NCBI RefSeq assembly: GCF_963082655.1
Contig: NC_081554.1
Coordinates: 97,698,232-97,762,231, forward strand
Source of the DNA: Stomoxys calcitrans
Taxonomy: Eukaryota > Arthropoda > Insecta > Diptera > Muscidae
Direction: 5' to 3'
Length of the DNA: 64,000 nt
The translations under genes and the position numbers were made by a program. Below the pieces are notes generated by a model. It was not told the DNA's origin and searched no databases. It saw only the letters and a list, made by a program, of their open reading frames with translations. Shown in pieces: positions 45,152 to 57,330 of this stretch. Positions within the stretch are counted from its first letter, which is position 1; every line of letters starts with the position of its first letter.

Positions 45152-46404
45152 AAACAAGTATAAAGGCGTTAAGTTCGAACTTTGGATACCCACCAAACTT
45201 TGGACTCCCACCACCTCGGGTATATATGTAAACCACCTTTCATCAAAATCCAACGAAAATTGCAAACCTTATGTCCCATAGCAGCTATATCGAAATATGT
45301 TCCGATTTGGACCAAATACAACAAGCCATTGTTCAATTGTGTATAACAAAATATTGGTCTTTGTAGTAGTTATATCTAAAAAAAAACCGATCTGAACACG
45401 GATGTCGAAAAGCCAAGCATAAGTCACTGTGTCAAATTTCAGTGAAATCAGATTATAAGTGCGCTTTTAGGGGCCAAGATTTTAAATCCAGATATTGGTC
45501 TACATGCCAGTTGTATCCAAGGGCCAAGTTACGGAAAAATGTCGAAGAGCCTAACACAACTCACTGTCCCAAATTTAGGCGAAATCGGACAATAAATGCG
45601 TTTTTTATGGCCCTAAAGCCAAGATATCAGACTATATAGCAGCTATATCCAACGCTTCACCGATCTGTGCCACATTGATGAAGTATGTCAAGGGGCCTAA
45701 CCTAACTCACTGTCCCAAATTTCGACGACATCGGACAATAAATGAGCCTTTTATGGCCCCAAAACCTAAAACCGAGAGATCGGTCTATATTGCAGCTATA
45801 TCCAACGCTTCACCGATCTGTGCCACATTGATGAAGTATGCCAAGGGGCCCAACCTAACACACTGTCCCAAATTTCGATGACATCGGACAATAAATGCGC
45901 ATTTTATGGACCCAAAACTTAAATCGAGAGATCGGTCTGTATGGCAGCTATATCCAAATCTGAACATATCAGGGCTAAATTAAGTAAAGATGTGGAAGGG
46001 CCTAAGACAACACACTGTCCCAAATTTCAGCAAAATCGGATAATAAATGTGGATTTTATGGGCCTAAAATCCTAAATCGGAGGATCGGTCTATATGGCAG
46101 CTATAACCAAATCTGAACCGATCTAGGCCAATTTAACAAAGGATATCGAAGGGCCTAACGCAACTTACTATCCCAAATTTCAGTAAATTCGGATAATAAA
46201 TGTGACTTTTATGGGCCTAAGTTCCTAAATCGGCGGATCGGTCTATATGGGGGCTATGTTAAGATATAGTCCGATATAGCCCATCTTCGAACTTAACCTG
46301 CTTATGGGCAAAAAAAAAAAATCTGTGCAAAGTTTCAGCGCGATATCTCTAAAGACTATAGGGCGATTTCAGACGGACGGACATGTGTTGATCGTCTTAG
46401 ACTT
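45152..46404 (-). mobile_element. DINE-like element, family B, copy B8
   Basis: AAACAAGTATAAAGGCGTTA. The hairpin is damaged (AGTTCGAACTTTGGATACCC), and a short duplication of CCCACCAAACTTTGGA follows. There are about seven units, then CAGACGGACGGACATGTG. It breaks off after ATCGTCTTAGACTTTTAC, before the 5' terminus. Confidence 0.8.
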
Positions 46405-46713
46405 TTACAAAAGATAGGTCAACAACAAATTTAAATCGATTTGGGCCAAGTAGCAGAAAATTTTCGAAAAAAGTTTCGGCGGATCGGTCTATATTCCTAT
46501 ATTGCTATATCCAAATCTGGACCGATCTGATCCAAATTGTAGAAGGATGTCGAGTGGCTTAACACGACTCACTGTCCCAAATTTCATCAAAATCGGACGA
46601 TAAATGTGGCTTCTATGAGCCAAAGACCCAAAATCGGCGGATCGGTCTATATGGGGACTATATCAAGATACAGTCCGATATAGCCCATCTTCTAACTTAA
46701 ACTGCTTATGGAC
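46405..46713 (-). mobile_element. DINE-like family B internal fragment (B9)
   Basis: Two units ending TAAACTGCTTATGGAC, directly joined to the 3' terminus of B10. In intact copies GGAC is followed by a run of A, so B10 probably inserted into that A-run. Confidence 0.75.
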
Positions 46714-47936
46714 AAACAAGTAAAAAGGCATTAAGTTCGGCCGGGCCGAACTTTGGATACCCACCACCTCGGGTATATAAGTAAACCACCTTTAATCAAA
46801 ATTAGGTGAAAATGTCATACTTTATGTCCCATAGAAGTAATATCAAAATATGTTCCGATTTGGACCAAATACTAATAAGTACAGTAGCTATATCTAAAAA
46901 TAAACCAATCTGAACCATATACGACACGGATGTCGAAAAGCCTAACATAAGTCACTGTGTCAAATTTCAGTGAAATCAGATTATAAATGCGCCTTTTATG
47001 GGGTCAAGACTTTAAATCGAGATACCGGTCTACATGGCAGCTATATCCAAATCTGGACCGATCTGTGCGATATTGCAGAAGTATGTCTGGAGACTTAACA
47101 TAACACACTGTCCCAAATTTCGGCGACATCGGACAACAAATGAGCTTTTTATGGGCCCAAAACCTTAAATCAAGAAATCGGTCTATATGGCAGCTATATC
47201 CAAATCTGAACCGATCTGGGCCAAATTAAACAAAGATTTCGAAGGGTCTAACACAATTCACTGTCCCGAATTTCATCAAATTCGGATAATAAATGTGGCT
47301 TTTGTGGGCCTAAGACCCTAAATCGGAGGATCGGTCTATATGGCAGCTATATCCAAATCTGAACCGTTCTGGGCCAAATTAACGCGGGAAGTCGAAGGGC
47401 CTAACACAACTCAAATTTCAGCAAAATCGGATAATAAATGTGGCTTTTATGGGCCTAAGACCCTAAATCGGAGGATCGGTCTATATAGCAGCTATATCCA
47501 AATCTGAACCGATCTGGACCAAATTGACGGAGGATGTCGAAGGGCCTAACACAACTCACTGTCCCAAATTTGAGCAAAATCGGATATTAAATGTGGCTTT
47601 TATGGGCCTAAGATCCTAAATCGGCGGATCGGTCTATATGGGGGCTATATCAAGATATAGTCCGATATAGCCCATCTTCGAACTTAACCTGCTTATGGAC
47701 AAAAAAAGAATCTGTACAAAATTTCAGCACTATATATATAATATCTATAATATCTCTATTTTTAAAGACTGTAGCGTGATTTCAACAGACAGACGGACGG
47801 ACATGGCTAGATCGTCTTAGATTTTTCCGCTGATCAAGAATATATATACTTTATAGGGTCGGAAATGGATATTTCGATGTGTTGCAAACGGAATGACAAA
47901 ATGAATATACCCCCATCCTTCAGTGTTGGGTTAAAA
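46714..47936 (-). mobile_element. DINE-like element, family B, copy B10, full length
   Basis: AAACAAGTAAAAAGGCATTA, hairpin TTCGGCCGGGCCGAA, TTTGGATACCCACCACCTCG, six to seven units, CAGACGGACGGACATGGC, ATATATATACTTTATAGGGT, end CATCCTTCAGTGTTGGGTT. The last bases of the 5' end are slightly decayed. Confidence 0.85.
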
Positions 47937-48366
47937 AATGTACATTTTATGTGTTCAAGACCCATGCTAAAAAGATCCGACCATATGGCAGCTATGCCCG
48001 AATACGCTCCGATCTAACCAATATTCTCTCCAGGTACCAAGGGGTCTTTTACAAATCATTGCACCAAGTTCCGACATGAGTCCGATGAACAATACGTGGA
48101 TTAGGGCTGCACAATTCAATGAACCCTTGACAGCTTTGGAAGCATGCCATTGTCCGCTCGAAGAAAAGCGCCCTAATATGATCCAATTTTCGTCTCATGA
48201 AGGCATGCATCTACCATTGCACAGCTCACTAATTAGTGAGTGGTGGAAGCATGTAATCTTTTTGGGGCAAAGCAGACTGATGATGGAGCTTAGTTAGCTT
48301 CGAAATCGCGAACTCTCTAGCCTGCCCAATGCATTAATCGCAACCACATTTTGCCTAAAGCTTTCT
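47937..48366. other. Decayed family B scrap and unassigned sequence
   Basis: GACCATATGGCAGCTATGCC at about 47979 is a family B phrase. The rest, including a 73-codon ORF at 48076-48297, shows nothing I can name. Confidence 0.4.
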
Positions 48367-48756
48367 AAAACCAGAAGGATAGGCAAAAGTCGGGCGGTGC
48401 CGACATTATAATACCCTACACCTACCCTATAGGTATAAAGTGGGAGCTATGTCTAATTCTGAAACAACTTTGATGGACTTTGCCGGATGTTTTCAGATGG
48501 ATTGTTAAACATTCCGTATCACATTTCGAGCAAATATGTTCAAACTGTAATAACTGTGGTTCACAAATGACAACATTATTGCAAATTACCCAAAATTTGA
48601 CGCACATATATACATAATCTAAATCTAATTCTAAACCGGTTTCGAGCAAACTGCTCAGATAGTGTGTTAGTCGTCGAGAAAAGCGTTGAGCACAATTTTG
48701 ACAAGATTGGAAAGCGGGCGATATACATATATGATAGTTATATCTAAGTATGAACC
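48367..48756 (-). mobile_element. Family D element, copy D3
   Basis: AAAACCAGAAGGATAGGCAA, hairpin GTCGGGCGGTGCCGAC (imperfect palindrome), ATAATACCCTACACCTACCC, TATAGGTATAAAGTGGGAGC, then two units. The 5' end is missing; a family C element follows. Confidence 0.7.
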
Positions 48757-50136
48757 AAATCTTATATATAAAATTCAATTTGTGTTTGTTTGTTTGTTCC
48801 ATATAGACTCAAAAACGGCTGAACCGATTACTTTAAAATTTTCACAGATTGTGTAAATTGGTCTGGAAGGAAACATAGGTTATATATTTTTTTGATATCG
48901 GGAGGGTGGCGGACCCTCCCCTTTACCCCAAAGGTACTACCTAAAAATAAAAGTGGACCGATCGGCACAATATGGGATTCAAAAGAGTACGAATTTCATA
49001 ATAATAGTAGGGTCCAAGTACCTGGGGGGCCGCCTCAGAACCAGCCTCAAAACCCCTTAAAATAGGTATATTTGATGACTATGACAATATGGGACTCAGA
49101 TAAAAGGTATTCGGGAGAAGATAGCGTATCCGGCATACAAATTCATGTCGAAGTAAAGCGCATCACCCCACCCCCACAAAAAAGCCCAAAATGGACAATG
49201 GATTAAAAAACGGCAGAAACAATTTTCTCAAATTTTCGTATATTGTGAAGGTTTGTCAGGAAGGAAACATAAGCTATATAATTTTTCGATATCATAAGGG
49301 GGACGGACCCTCCCCCCAATGCCAAAAGCACAAGCCAAAATAAAAAATTGACCAATCGTGACAATATAAATGGATATTAAATAAATAAATCAAATAAAAC
49401 TTATTGAAGAGTAGAATACGAATATGGTATTAAAATTTGAGTCAAAGTACTTATCGGGCTGCCCCAGAACCAAAACTCCCCCAAACAGACTTATTGAACG
49501 TTTATTTCAATATGAGGCTCAAATGAAATGTATTCGGGAGTAGATTTCGAATCTGGCAGTATAGGGGGTCACGTCAACCCTCAAAAACGCCATTAGACCC
49601 ATTATGACTATATAATACTTGGCTGAACCGATTTTTTTTTTAAATTTTTATAGATTGTGAACGTTTGTCTGGAAGGAAACATGGGCATAGCCCCAAATAC
49701 CCCCAAATGGGATTATTAGCCGACCATGGCTATATGGGACTCAAATGAAAGGTATTAGGGAGAAGATTACGAATATGACATTAAAATTTGCGTCAAATGG
49801 GTTGTTTGACCCATTATGACAATATGGGACTCAAATGAAAGGTATTTGAGAGTAGAAAACGAATTTGACATCCAATTTTGAAGTCAAGTGTTTTGGGATA
49901 CGACCTAAAGTACCCTCTAAACCGAATTTCATTTCCATTGGGAATAAAGAATGGATTTGATATCAGTTTTCAGTGAGAAGTGCCGTAGGCCGCCCCAGCA
50001 CCAAAACACCCTCCAAACGGTTCATATTTACCGGCCATGGCATTATGGGGCTTAAATTAAAGGGATTTGGAAGTACAGCACGAATTTGATGTCCATATTT
50101 GAGTCGAAGTGTCTGAGGTGCCATCCCTCCCCTAAT
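48757..50136 (+). mobile_element. Helitron-like family C element, copy C1, 3' end missing
   Basis: Starts CTTATATATAAAATTCAATT with a GTTTGTTTGTTTGTTCC stretch and ACGGCTGAACCGATTACTTT, then irregular repeats with GGGACTCAAATGAAAGGTAT and GAATTTGATATCC-type phrases interspersed with C-rich GGGCCGCCCC. No ORF. It is broken near 50136 by a SINE; a further scrap (TTCGATATCCGCATTC) lies at 50413-50450. Confidence 0.6.
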
Positions 50137-50430
50137 GAGAACATAACCCTAGGAAGAACATTACCACCAGAAACCGAGAAGGGGCAAATTCTCACACATC
50201 AATGATTCAAGTTTTAACTCAGTGATAAAGGATTTTTTTTTATAGCCAAGTCCGATCGGCATCCCGCAGTGCGACACCTCTTTAGAGAAAATTATTTTAT
50301 TTACATGGCATTGTACCTCGCAAAGGTCGCCAATATTAAGAGGGGATAAACACCGCTTTGTCCGTTGTTCTCGCCAGGATTCGAACGCGTTCAGCGTCTT
50401 AGACTACAATGCCACGAGTTCGATATCCGC
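50137..50430 (-). mobile_element. tRNA-headed SINE
   Basis: On the minus strand: GGCATTGTAGTCTAAGACGC (tRNA-like 5' part), GCGTTCGAATCCTGGCGAG (B box GTTCGAATCC), then AAGCGGTGTTTATCCCCTC, GGTCGCCAATATT-type body in inverse, AGAGGTGTCGCACTGCGG, and an end near TGTGAGAATTTGCCCC. The same head and body occur at 24678-24903 (same strand); body only at 38111-38193. Internal Pol III promoter boxes are expected from the tRNA-like head. Nested in C1. Confidence 0.7.
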
Positions 50431-50449
50431 ATTCAGGACGAAGTGTCCC

Positions 50450-50621
50450 CATTTTTAAAACTTAGAATGAACTTTAATCAAATATACTTTTTTTACACTT
50501 TTTTTCTAAAGCAAGCTAAAAGTAACAGCTGATAACTGACTGAAGAAAGAATGCAATTACAGAGTCACAAGCTGTGAAAAAATTTGTCAACGCCGACTAT
50601 ATGAAAAATCCGCAATTACTT
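50450..50621. mobile_element. Mariner MITE fragment, copy 3
   Basis: Internal 170 bp of the 237-bp MITE (AAAACTTAGAATGAACTTTA to CCGCAATTACTT). Both inverted termini are lost. Confidence 0.82.
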
Positions 50622-51494
50622 CCTGCCATAGTTCGAGAGAATCGATTAACAAATGACACTTTGATTGCAATATTACTGCAATTCGGACGAATATATATAT
50701 GGGAGCTATGTCTTAATCTGAACCAATTTCGAGCAAACTTTATAGACATTGTATTAAGATGTCATCGAGGAAAGCGTTGTGCAAAATTTTGGCAAGATGG
50801 GTCAATAAATGCGCTTGCAGTGGCTCTAGGAGTGAAAATCGGGCGATATATATATGAGAGCTATATCTAAATCTGTACCGATTTCCTTGAAATACACTGG
50901 TAACATTAATAGTGAAGAGAAATCCTCTTTTGCCAAATTTCGAGAAAATCGGTTAACAAAAGATAATTTTATTGCAATATTACTGCATATCGGACGAATA
51001 TATACATGGGAGCTATGTCTTAATCTGAACCAATTTCGAGCAAACTTTATAGACATTGTATTTAGATGTCATCGAGGAAAGCGTTGTGCAAAATTTTGGG
51101 AAGATTGGTTTGGGAAGAATGGATTTCCATAAAATTCACCGGTAATGTCGAGAGACAAGAGAAAATACTTCCTAAAAAATTTCAAGAGAATCGGTTAACA
51201 AATGACCATTTATTGCAATATTACTGCAAATCGGACGAACATATATATGGGAGTTATATGCAAATCTGAACCTATTTTTTCCAATTTCAATAGGCTTCGT
51301 CTCTAGGCCTAAGAAAGTATTGTGCTAAATTTGAAGACAATCGGATGAAAATTGCAACCTGTACTCTGTACACAAATAAATATATACACGGACATACGGA
51401 CATAGCTACATCGAATCATAAAGTGATTCTGAATGGATCGGTATAATTATCAATGGGTCTATCTCTCTTCCTGCTGGGTGTTACAAACAAATTC
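50622..51494 (-). mobile_element. Family D element, copy D4
   Basis: Five or so units; GGGAGCTATGTCTTAATCTG and its counterpart GAGAGCTATATCTAAATCTG lie 155 bp apart, and ATTGCAATATTACTGCA recurs at 50664, 50971 and 51212. Then ACACGGACATACGGACATAG and CTGGGTGTTACAAACAAA, the family's 5'-side equivalents. No hairpin end. Confidence 0.65.
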
Positions 51495-51499
51495 AAAGT

Positions 51500-51926
51500 C
51501 TTTTCTAAAGATTGGTTTATATGACAGCTTTTTAGGTTATTGGTTTGGCACGTTTGATGCAAATCGTAACCAAATAATTAGTGCAAAAATTCAGCCAAAT
51601 TGGGTTATAATTGGGCTCTCTAAAATCTCAGGAAGACCAATGGGGACATCGGTTTATTTTGCAGCTATACCAAAACATTGCAGATTTAGCCCATTTGCAA
51701 TCTCAACCGACCTGCACTAATAACAAGTATTTGTGCAAAATTTCAAGCACTTACCTTTATTCCTTCGGAAGTTAGCGTGCCTTCGAGAGACAGACAGGAT
51801 GGACGGATATGGCTAAATCAACTTAGAATGTCAAGACGATCAAGTCCATAAATACTGTTTTGGGTCTCAGATCATTATTTCGATGAATTACCAACGATGT
51901 TAGTATCTAATTGTGAGGGGTTTTAA
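51500..51926 (-). mobile_element. DINE-like family A fragment
   Basis: GATTGGTTTATATGACAGCT, AACCGACCTGCACTAATAAC, AGTTAGCGTGCCTTCGAGAG, ACAGACAGGATGGACGGAT, and an eroded terminus TGTGAGGGGTTTTAAAG. Confidence 0.68.
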
Positions 51927-51974
51927 AGAATTATTGATTTCTTGAAAGTTCAAAAATGTTGTTTGTTCGAAAAA

Positions 51975-52700
51975 TTTCAATTTAAAATCAGCAGAGAGAG
52001 AGAGAGTTTGCTGGTATCAACAAACTTATTTCGCTGTGTGTATGGTTCTGATTTGACTATATTTTGGTATTGCCGCCATATATGCCAATATAGACCGAAT
52101 AAAACAGCATTTAATGCCCGATTTTACTACAATTTGGAACAGTGAAATGCACTGGGCCTCTCAAAATCTGAACCGATCATATATATGATGGCTATATCTA
52201 ATTATAGTCCCATTTGGACCATATTCGGATTAAACATCGGCGATCCTAATGCAACTTACTGTTCTAAATTTCGGAAACATCGGACAGTAAATGCTGCTGG
52301 TATGAGCTAAAAACCCTAAAACGGCATATCAGTCTATACGACAGCAATATCTAAGTATTGTACGATAAGGAAGGTCAGATGTTAACGAAGATCGGGAGGC
52401 CGAGTACATTGTGCATATTCCAATTTCAGTGAAATCGGACAATAAATGCGCCTTTTATGGACTCAAGACCCAAACGGGAGAATGCAAAAATCTGCACAAT
52501 ATCTCAATTTTTCAAAGCTCTGGTTTTATTACAACAGAAGGACGGACACGAACATGGTTAAATCGTTTTAGAATTTTACGATAATCAATAATGTACTCAC
52601 TTTATAAGGTCGGAAATGGATATTCGATGTGATGCAAATGGTATGACTAAATAAATTGGGGGTATATTCATTTGTCATTCCTATGATGGTGGTCATAAAA
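51975..52700 (-). mobile_element. DINE-like family B, old and degenerate
   Basis: Units with GAAATCGGACAATAAATGCG, GAAGGACGGACACGAACATG, TACTCACTTTATAAGGTCGG, and terminus CCTATGATGGTGGTCATAAA. Confidence 0.62.
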
Positions 52701-53985
52701 ATCACTTTTGGTCTATCCGAATTTTCAGATGCTCATGAGTTGAGTGTGACCCTATGCGATTTTTTTTAGCATCTTCAATTACGTTTTCCAATGCAAAAGA
52801 GAAGAATTTTTAAAGCAAAGCGGATTAGTTTACAAAGTTCTTAATTTAAAAATCAGAGGAATGAACTGTAGTGCATAGAGACAAGGACTTTTGTGCGTTA
52901 CCATTCATCGTTGATTTAGTCCAGAGTGAAATACTTTTTTGTTGTTAGTGTGAATTTGAAGCATGCTGGCGTTACACTCGAAGTACGCTGAGAACATTTT
53001 TAGACCATTTTCCAATGACATGGGTCAAAAGCAAAGCAACTTTTAATGCTAGGCGCACTAGCACTAACATCAGTACCAATATCTCTCCCCCAGCACCAAC
53101 GCAGCGTTGCCTTGCCTTATCAGCTACAGCTGGAAACCAACCGAGGATAAAGCGACAACCAATAAGTGGATGATAACTTGGAACAATAACAGTCTTGTTT
53201 TGTAAACAAATTTCGCTGCGTTAACACACAATTTGCGGCATGGCGGAGTGTGAATGTGGAAAATTGGTTGTGTGAAACCACCTCTATTGGCCCGCAAATG
53301 TAGAGATTTTCTCCTTCGCCCTGCTTGGCAGGCACACATGCTCATCGACAGGGGATGCGGGCAGAAAAAGTTTGGTTGTTGAAGTTTTCCGAACCATTGC
53401 CAGCATTACAATGGATAGAAGTGGCCTTTGTTGTTTCCATCCCATTTTTTTGTGAGCCAAGGAACACTGAAAGTTTCTGTAAAATGATGTCAAGTGAATA
53501 TCTCAATGTATTGCTATATTGATGTTAAGAAAAGAACTGGAAACATGCATGGGCATTTGTTGTGGAGTTGACGACACTTCGATCTGATCGGCACCACGGA
53601 AAACGAGAAAGAAGCAAGCAAGCAATGGAGAATCATGCTTATAATATATGTATTAACGCACAGAGGAAAAACATTGATTCAGCGAGAAAAAATATTTTTT
53701 TATAATTTTTGTGGTTGTAGATGTTCTAAATGTTCCGATTCCTTAAAAAAAAGTTCATATATCCATAAACAGTTATTTTATTTATTACAAAAAGTGTCCA
53801 GCGAATTTTATTTTATACATACAAACATACTTTTAATGTTTATACAAATAAACTATTTATACAAATAAACTATTATCTTTACCAGACATCAAGAACTAAA
53901 GTCAAAAAGTTAAAAAAATTTTTTAAACTTAAGTTAGAAGTTAAAAGTTGATAAAATGTAGGTAATTTCACACTGACTATAAATT
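52701..53985. other. Non-repetitive stretch, nothing assigned
   Basis: Overlapping short ORFs on both strands at 53120-53520 lack domains. No splice-bounded exon is recognised. Confidence 0.4.
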
Positions 53986-53989
53986 AACA

Positions 53990-55999
53990 CGTTCGAATAT
54001 AATTCCATCGACGATTTCTGTAAAATTCCCCATAGGATTTTCACCGTCGTACCAACCGTTTCGCTGTTCCACAATGTTGCATGCGCATTCGTCGCCTACT
54101 CCCTTAACTCGGACTTCATCGACCCGAAAGGCTTCCGGTTAACCAAGTTTATTGACGGCAGTCCTCTGGCCTTCACCGCCAAATCTTCCGCCCATTCATT
54201 TCACCTTACTGCGTTATGGCCCGGCACCCAAACGATGCGGATTTTGCCATCCTCAGAGAAGGCGTTAATCTCCTTCGTGACCTTATCGTTCTGGTTTTTA
54301 TTGCCCTTATGGCAATTTTACTGTCGGCAAAGATGTTCACACCCGACGTCCTCGCTTTAGCACCACACCACTTCACGCATTCCGTGATAGCCCGGATCTC
54401 CGCCTACAGGACCGCAATATGGTAAGGCAGTCTAAATCAGATCTCAGTCCCTGCGTTTTCAATGTAAGCCCCCAGGCCCACTTTGTCCTCTAGCGCTGAT
54501 CCAACCGTGTAACATGATCTTGCAGGTGGCAATACTAGAGATCCGTCAATTCAAGACTGTGCCGATGGCGGCAGTGCCTTGCACTCGACTTCAAGGTTCA
54601 TCTCAGGTATCCGATCGGAAACCTCTTCCCTTCCTTTCAGGTTTCCTATCGTCGCCTCGATTATACTGGATGGTATGAGCTGCTCCCATCCTCAATCCAT
54701 TCTCCCATCGCCTTTAGTCTTATAGCCGCAGCGGCTGCCTCACTCTATCCTCAGACTGGACTATCCTCAGATTCAGGCCCAATTCCGAGCCTACGGCCCG
54801 TCTACATAGTGCCCAACATCTGTGAGCCTTCTCAGTACGCTCCTGAATGTGACACTTCCAATTCAGTTTCCTGTCCAAGATCACACCTAAGTTATACTTG
54901 ATCTTGTCAGATATCGAAATCGTCTTATTGAGGAAACGGGGTGCGTTAAATTGGCCCACCTTCGTCTTCCTCGTGAACAGGCATATTTCAGTCTTCTCTG
55001 GGTTAACATTGAGACCTTTTGCTCTAGCGCAGTCATATGCCATTTGCAAGACCCTTTCGTCCCTTTTGCATAGCTCGTTCGGATCCTTACCCCTTAGAAG
55101 TATTATAACACCGTCTGCGTAGAGGACGAGTTCAAATCCCTCCTCAGTCAGCATCCGTAATAGGTCATTTATGGTAGTCACCCATAGAAGTGGTGTTAAA
55201 ATACCCCCTGTGGCGTGACCTGTGCCACTTTCTCCCTAACATTTATGCCATGTGACACACAATTTATCCACCTGTTCCTTATCATATGGTTTATCCAGTC
55301 TCTAAGGACCGGGTCCACCCGGTACTGGTCTAAGGATTGGATCAGAGTGTCGGTCCGCACATTGTTAAAAGCCCCCTTGATGTCAATGCATACCGCCAGT
55401 GTGCACGTTTTGGCATCGAAGGATTCTTCTATTTTATGCACAACCTCGTGCAGGGCAGTCTCCACCGACCTTCCCTTGACATAGGTATGCTGTTTGTATT
55501 TGAGTAGTTCGCTGGATGTCCTACTCTCTATCATGGTGTCCACAATACGTTAAATGGTTTTGAGTAGAAAGGACGTAAGGCTTATGGATCTGTAGGCCTT
55601 TGGTGTCGCATAACTTGCCTTGCCGGGCTTGGGTATAAACACCACCCTTGCCTCCTGCCAGGCTTTCGGAGCATATGCAAGTCCTAGACACGTTGTGAAA
55701 ATATTGGCCAAATGAGGCGCCAGATAGTCTGCCTCTTTCTGCAGTAACACCGGAAATATTCCATCAGGTCCGGGTGACTTATTGTGAATAGTTTGAAGCT
55801 CCTCAAGGATTCATTCACCATAAATTCCGTAATTATAAAACTTCGATCAACGTCATTATTCCAAGATTCCGCTGTCTCCGTGAGTCCCTTCGTATCCTTT
55901 GGAAAATGGGTTTTCATCACAAGCCTCAACATGTCCTTCGTTGTCTCTGCTCTCACTTTCATGTCGTCTACTAAAGTTTAGTTTGGACATGGGTTTTTG
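53990..55999 (-). pseudogene. LOA-like LINE copy 2: linker, reverse transcriptase and RNase H, broken
   Basis: Reading leftward: KVRAETTKDMLRLVMKTHFP (linker, 55960), GLAYAPKAWQEARVVFIPKP (55670), YVKGRSVETALHEVVHKIEE and AVCIDIKGAFNNV (55480-55340, RT motif A), then VTPQGVF. After a frame change come LVLYADGVIILLRGKDPNEL (about 55120; the YADD box reads YADG), LNVNPEKTEICLFTRKTKVG and ILDRKLNWKCHI to 54720. RNase H follows: YTVGSALEDK (usual Asp now Val), AEIRAI, FADSKIAIRAI, IRIVWVPGHNAV then a stop where Gly-Asn-Glu begins, and WAEDLAVKA (54510-54130). RNase H together with this RT style points to the LOA group. The 5' limit is a palindrome (55935-56075). Confidence 0.82.
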
Positions 56000-56075
56000 A
56001 GAGAAAAAACAAAAACCCATGTCCAAACTGAAACTTTAGTAGACGACATGGGAGTGAGAGCAGAGACAACGGAGG
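55935..56075. repeat. Fold-back palindrome at the 5' break of LINE copy 2
   Basis: Left arm 55935-55999, a 10-base spacer AGAGAAAAAA, right arm 56010-56075. The arms pair over about 65 bp with a handful of differences (for example CTTTC versus CCCATG-side GGGAG). Both arms are LINE linker sequence, the right one inverted. Confidence 0.88.
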
Positions 56076-56255
56076 AGCACCTTCATAACTGCAGAGGCAA
56101 ACGTGCCAGAGAAATACAAACAACCCGAATTGTACCTCAAACCCCTTTGGATTAGACAGCCTTATAAATTCTCGTTCTGTCTTTGGCGGCTCCACCATAT
56201 ATTCTAGGCACTGCTGTAAAGAAACGCATACTGGTCTAAAAAGTGAAGTAATTTT

Positions 56256-57307
56256 TATACCCTCCACCATAAGATGGGGGGTATAATAATTTCGTCATTC
56301 TGATTGTAACTACTCGCAATATTCGTCTAAGACCCCATAAAGTATATATATTCTTGATCGTCGTGAAATTTTATGTCGATCTAGGCATGTCCGTCCGTCT
56401 GTCCGTCCGTTCGTCCGTCCGTCCGTCCGTCCATCCGTCTGTCTGTCGAAAGCACGCTAACTTCCGAAGGAGTAAAGCTAGCCGCTTGAAATTTTGCACA
56501 AATACTTCTTATTAGTGTAGGTCGGTTGGTATTGTAAATGGGCCAAATCCGTCCATGTTTTGATATAGCTGCCATACAAACCGTTCTTGGGTCTTGATTT
56601 CTTGAGCCTCTAGAGTGCGCAATTCTTATCCGATTGGGATGAAATTTTGCACGACGTGTTTTGTTATTATATCCAACAACTGTGCCAAGTATGGTTCAAA
56701 TCGGTTCATAACCTGATATAGCTGCCATATACACCGATCTGGGGTCTTGACTTCTTGAGCCTCTAGAGTGCGCAATTCTTATCCGATTGGAATGAATTTT
56801 GGCACGTAGTATTTTGTTATGACATCCAACAACTGTGCCAAATATGGTTCAAATCGGTTCATAACCTGATATAGCTGCCATATAAACCAACCTGGGGTCT
56901 TGACTTCTTGAGCCTCTAGAGTGCGCAATTCTTATCCGATTGGAATGAAATTTTGTACTATGGATTCTCTCGTGACCATTAACATACGAGTTTATTATGG
57001 TCTGAATCGGTATATAGCCCGATACAGCTCCCATATAAATCGATCTCTCTATTTTACTTCTTGAGCCCACAAAGGGAGCAATTCTTATTCGAATTGGCTG
57101 ACATTTTATACAGGTCTCCAACATATAATTTAATTGTGGTCCAAACCGGACCATATCTTGATATCGCTCTAATAGCAGAGCAAATCTTTTCTTATATCCT
57201 TTTTTTGCCTAAGAAGAGATGCCGGGAAAAGAACTCGACAAATGCGATCCATGGTGGAGGGTATATAAGATTCGGCCCGGCCGAACTTAGCACGCTTTTA
57301 CTTGTTT
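56256..57307 (+). mobile_element. DINE-like element, family A, copy A10
   Basis: TATACCCTCCACCATAAGAT start, microsatellite 56389-56440, about four units, end CCATGGTGGAGGGTATATAA, hairpin TTCGGCCCGGCCGAA, CTTTTACTTGTTTT. Confidence 0.88.
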
Positions 57308-57330
57308 TAACTGCATTGTGTTTTTGTTGC

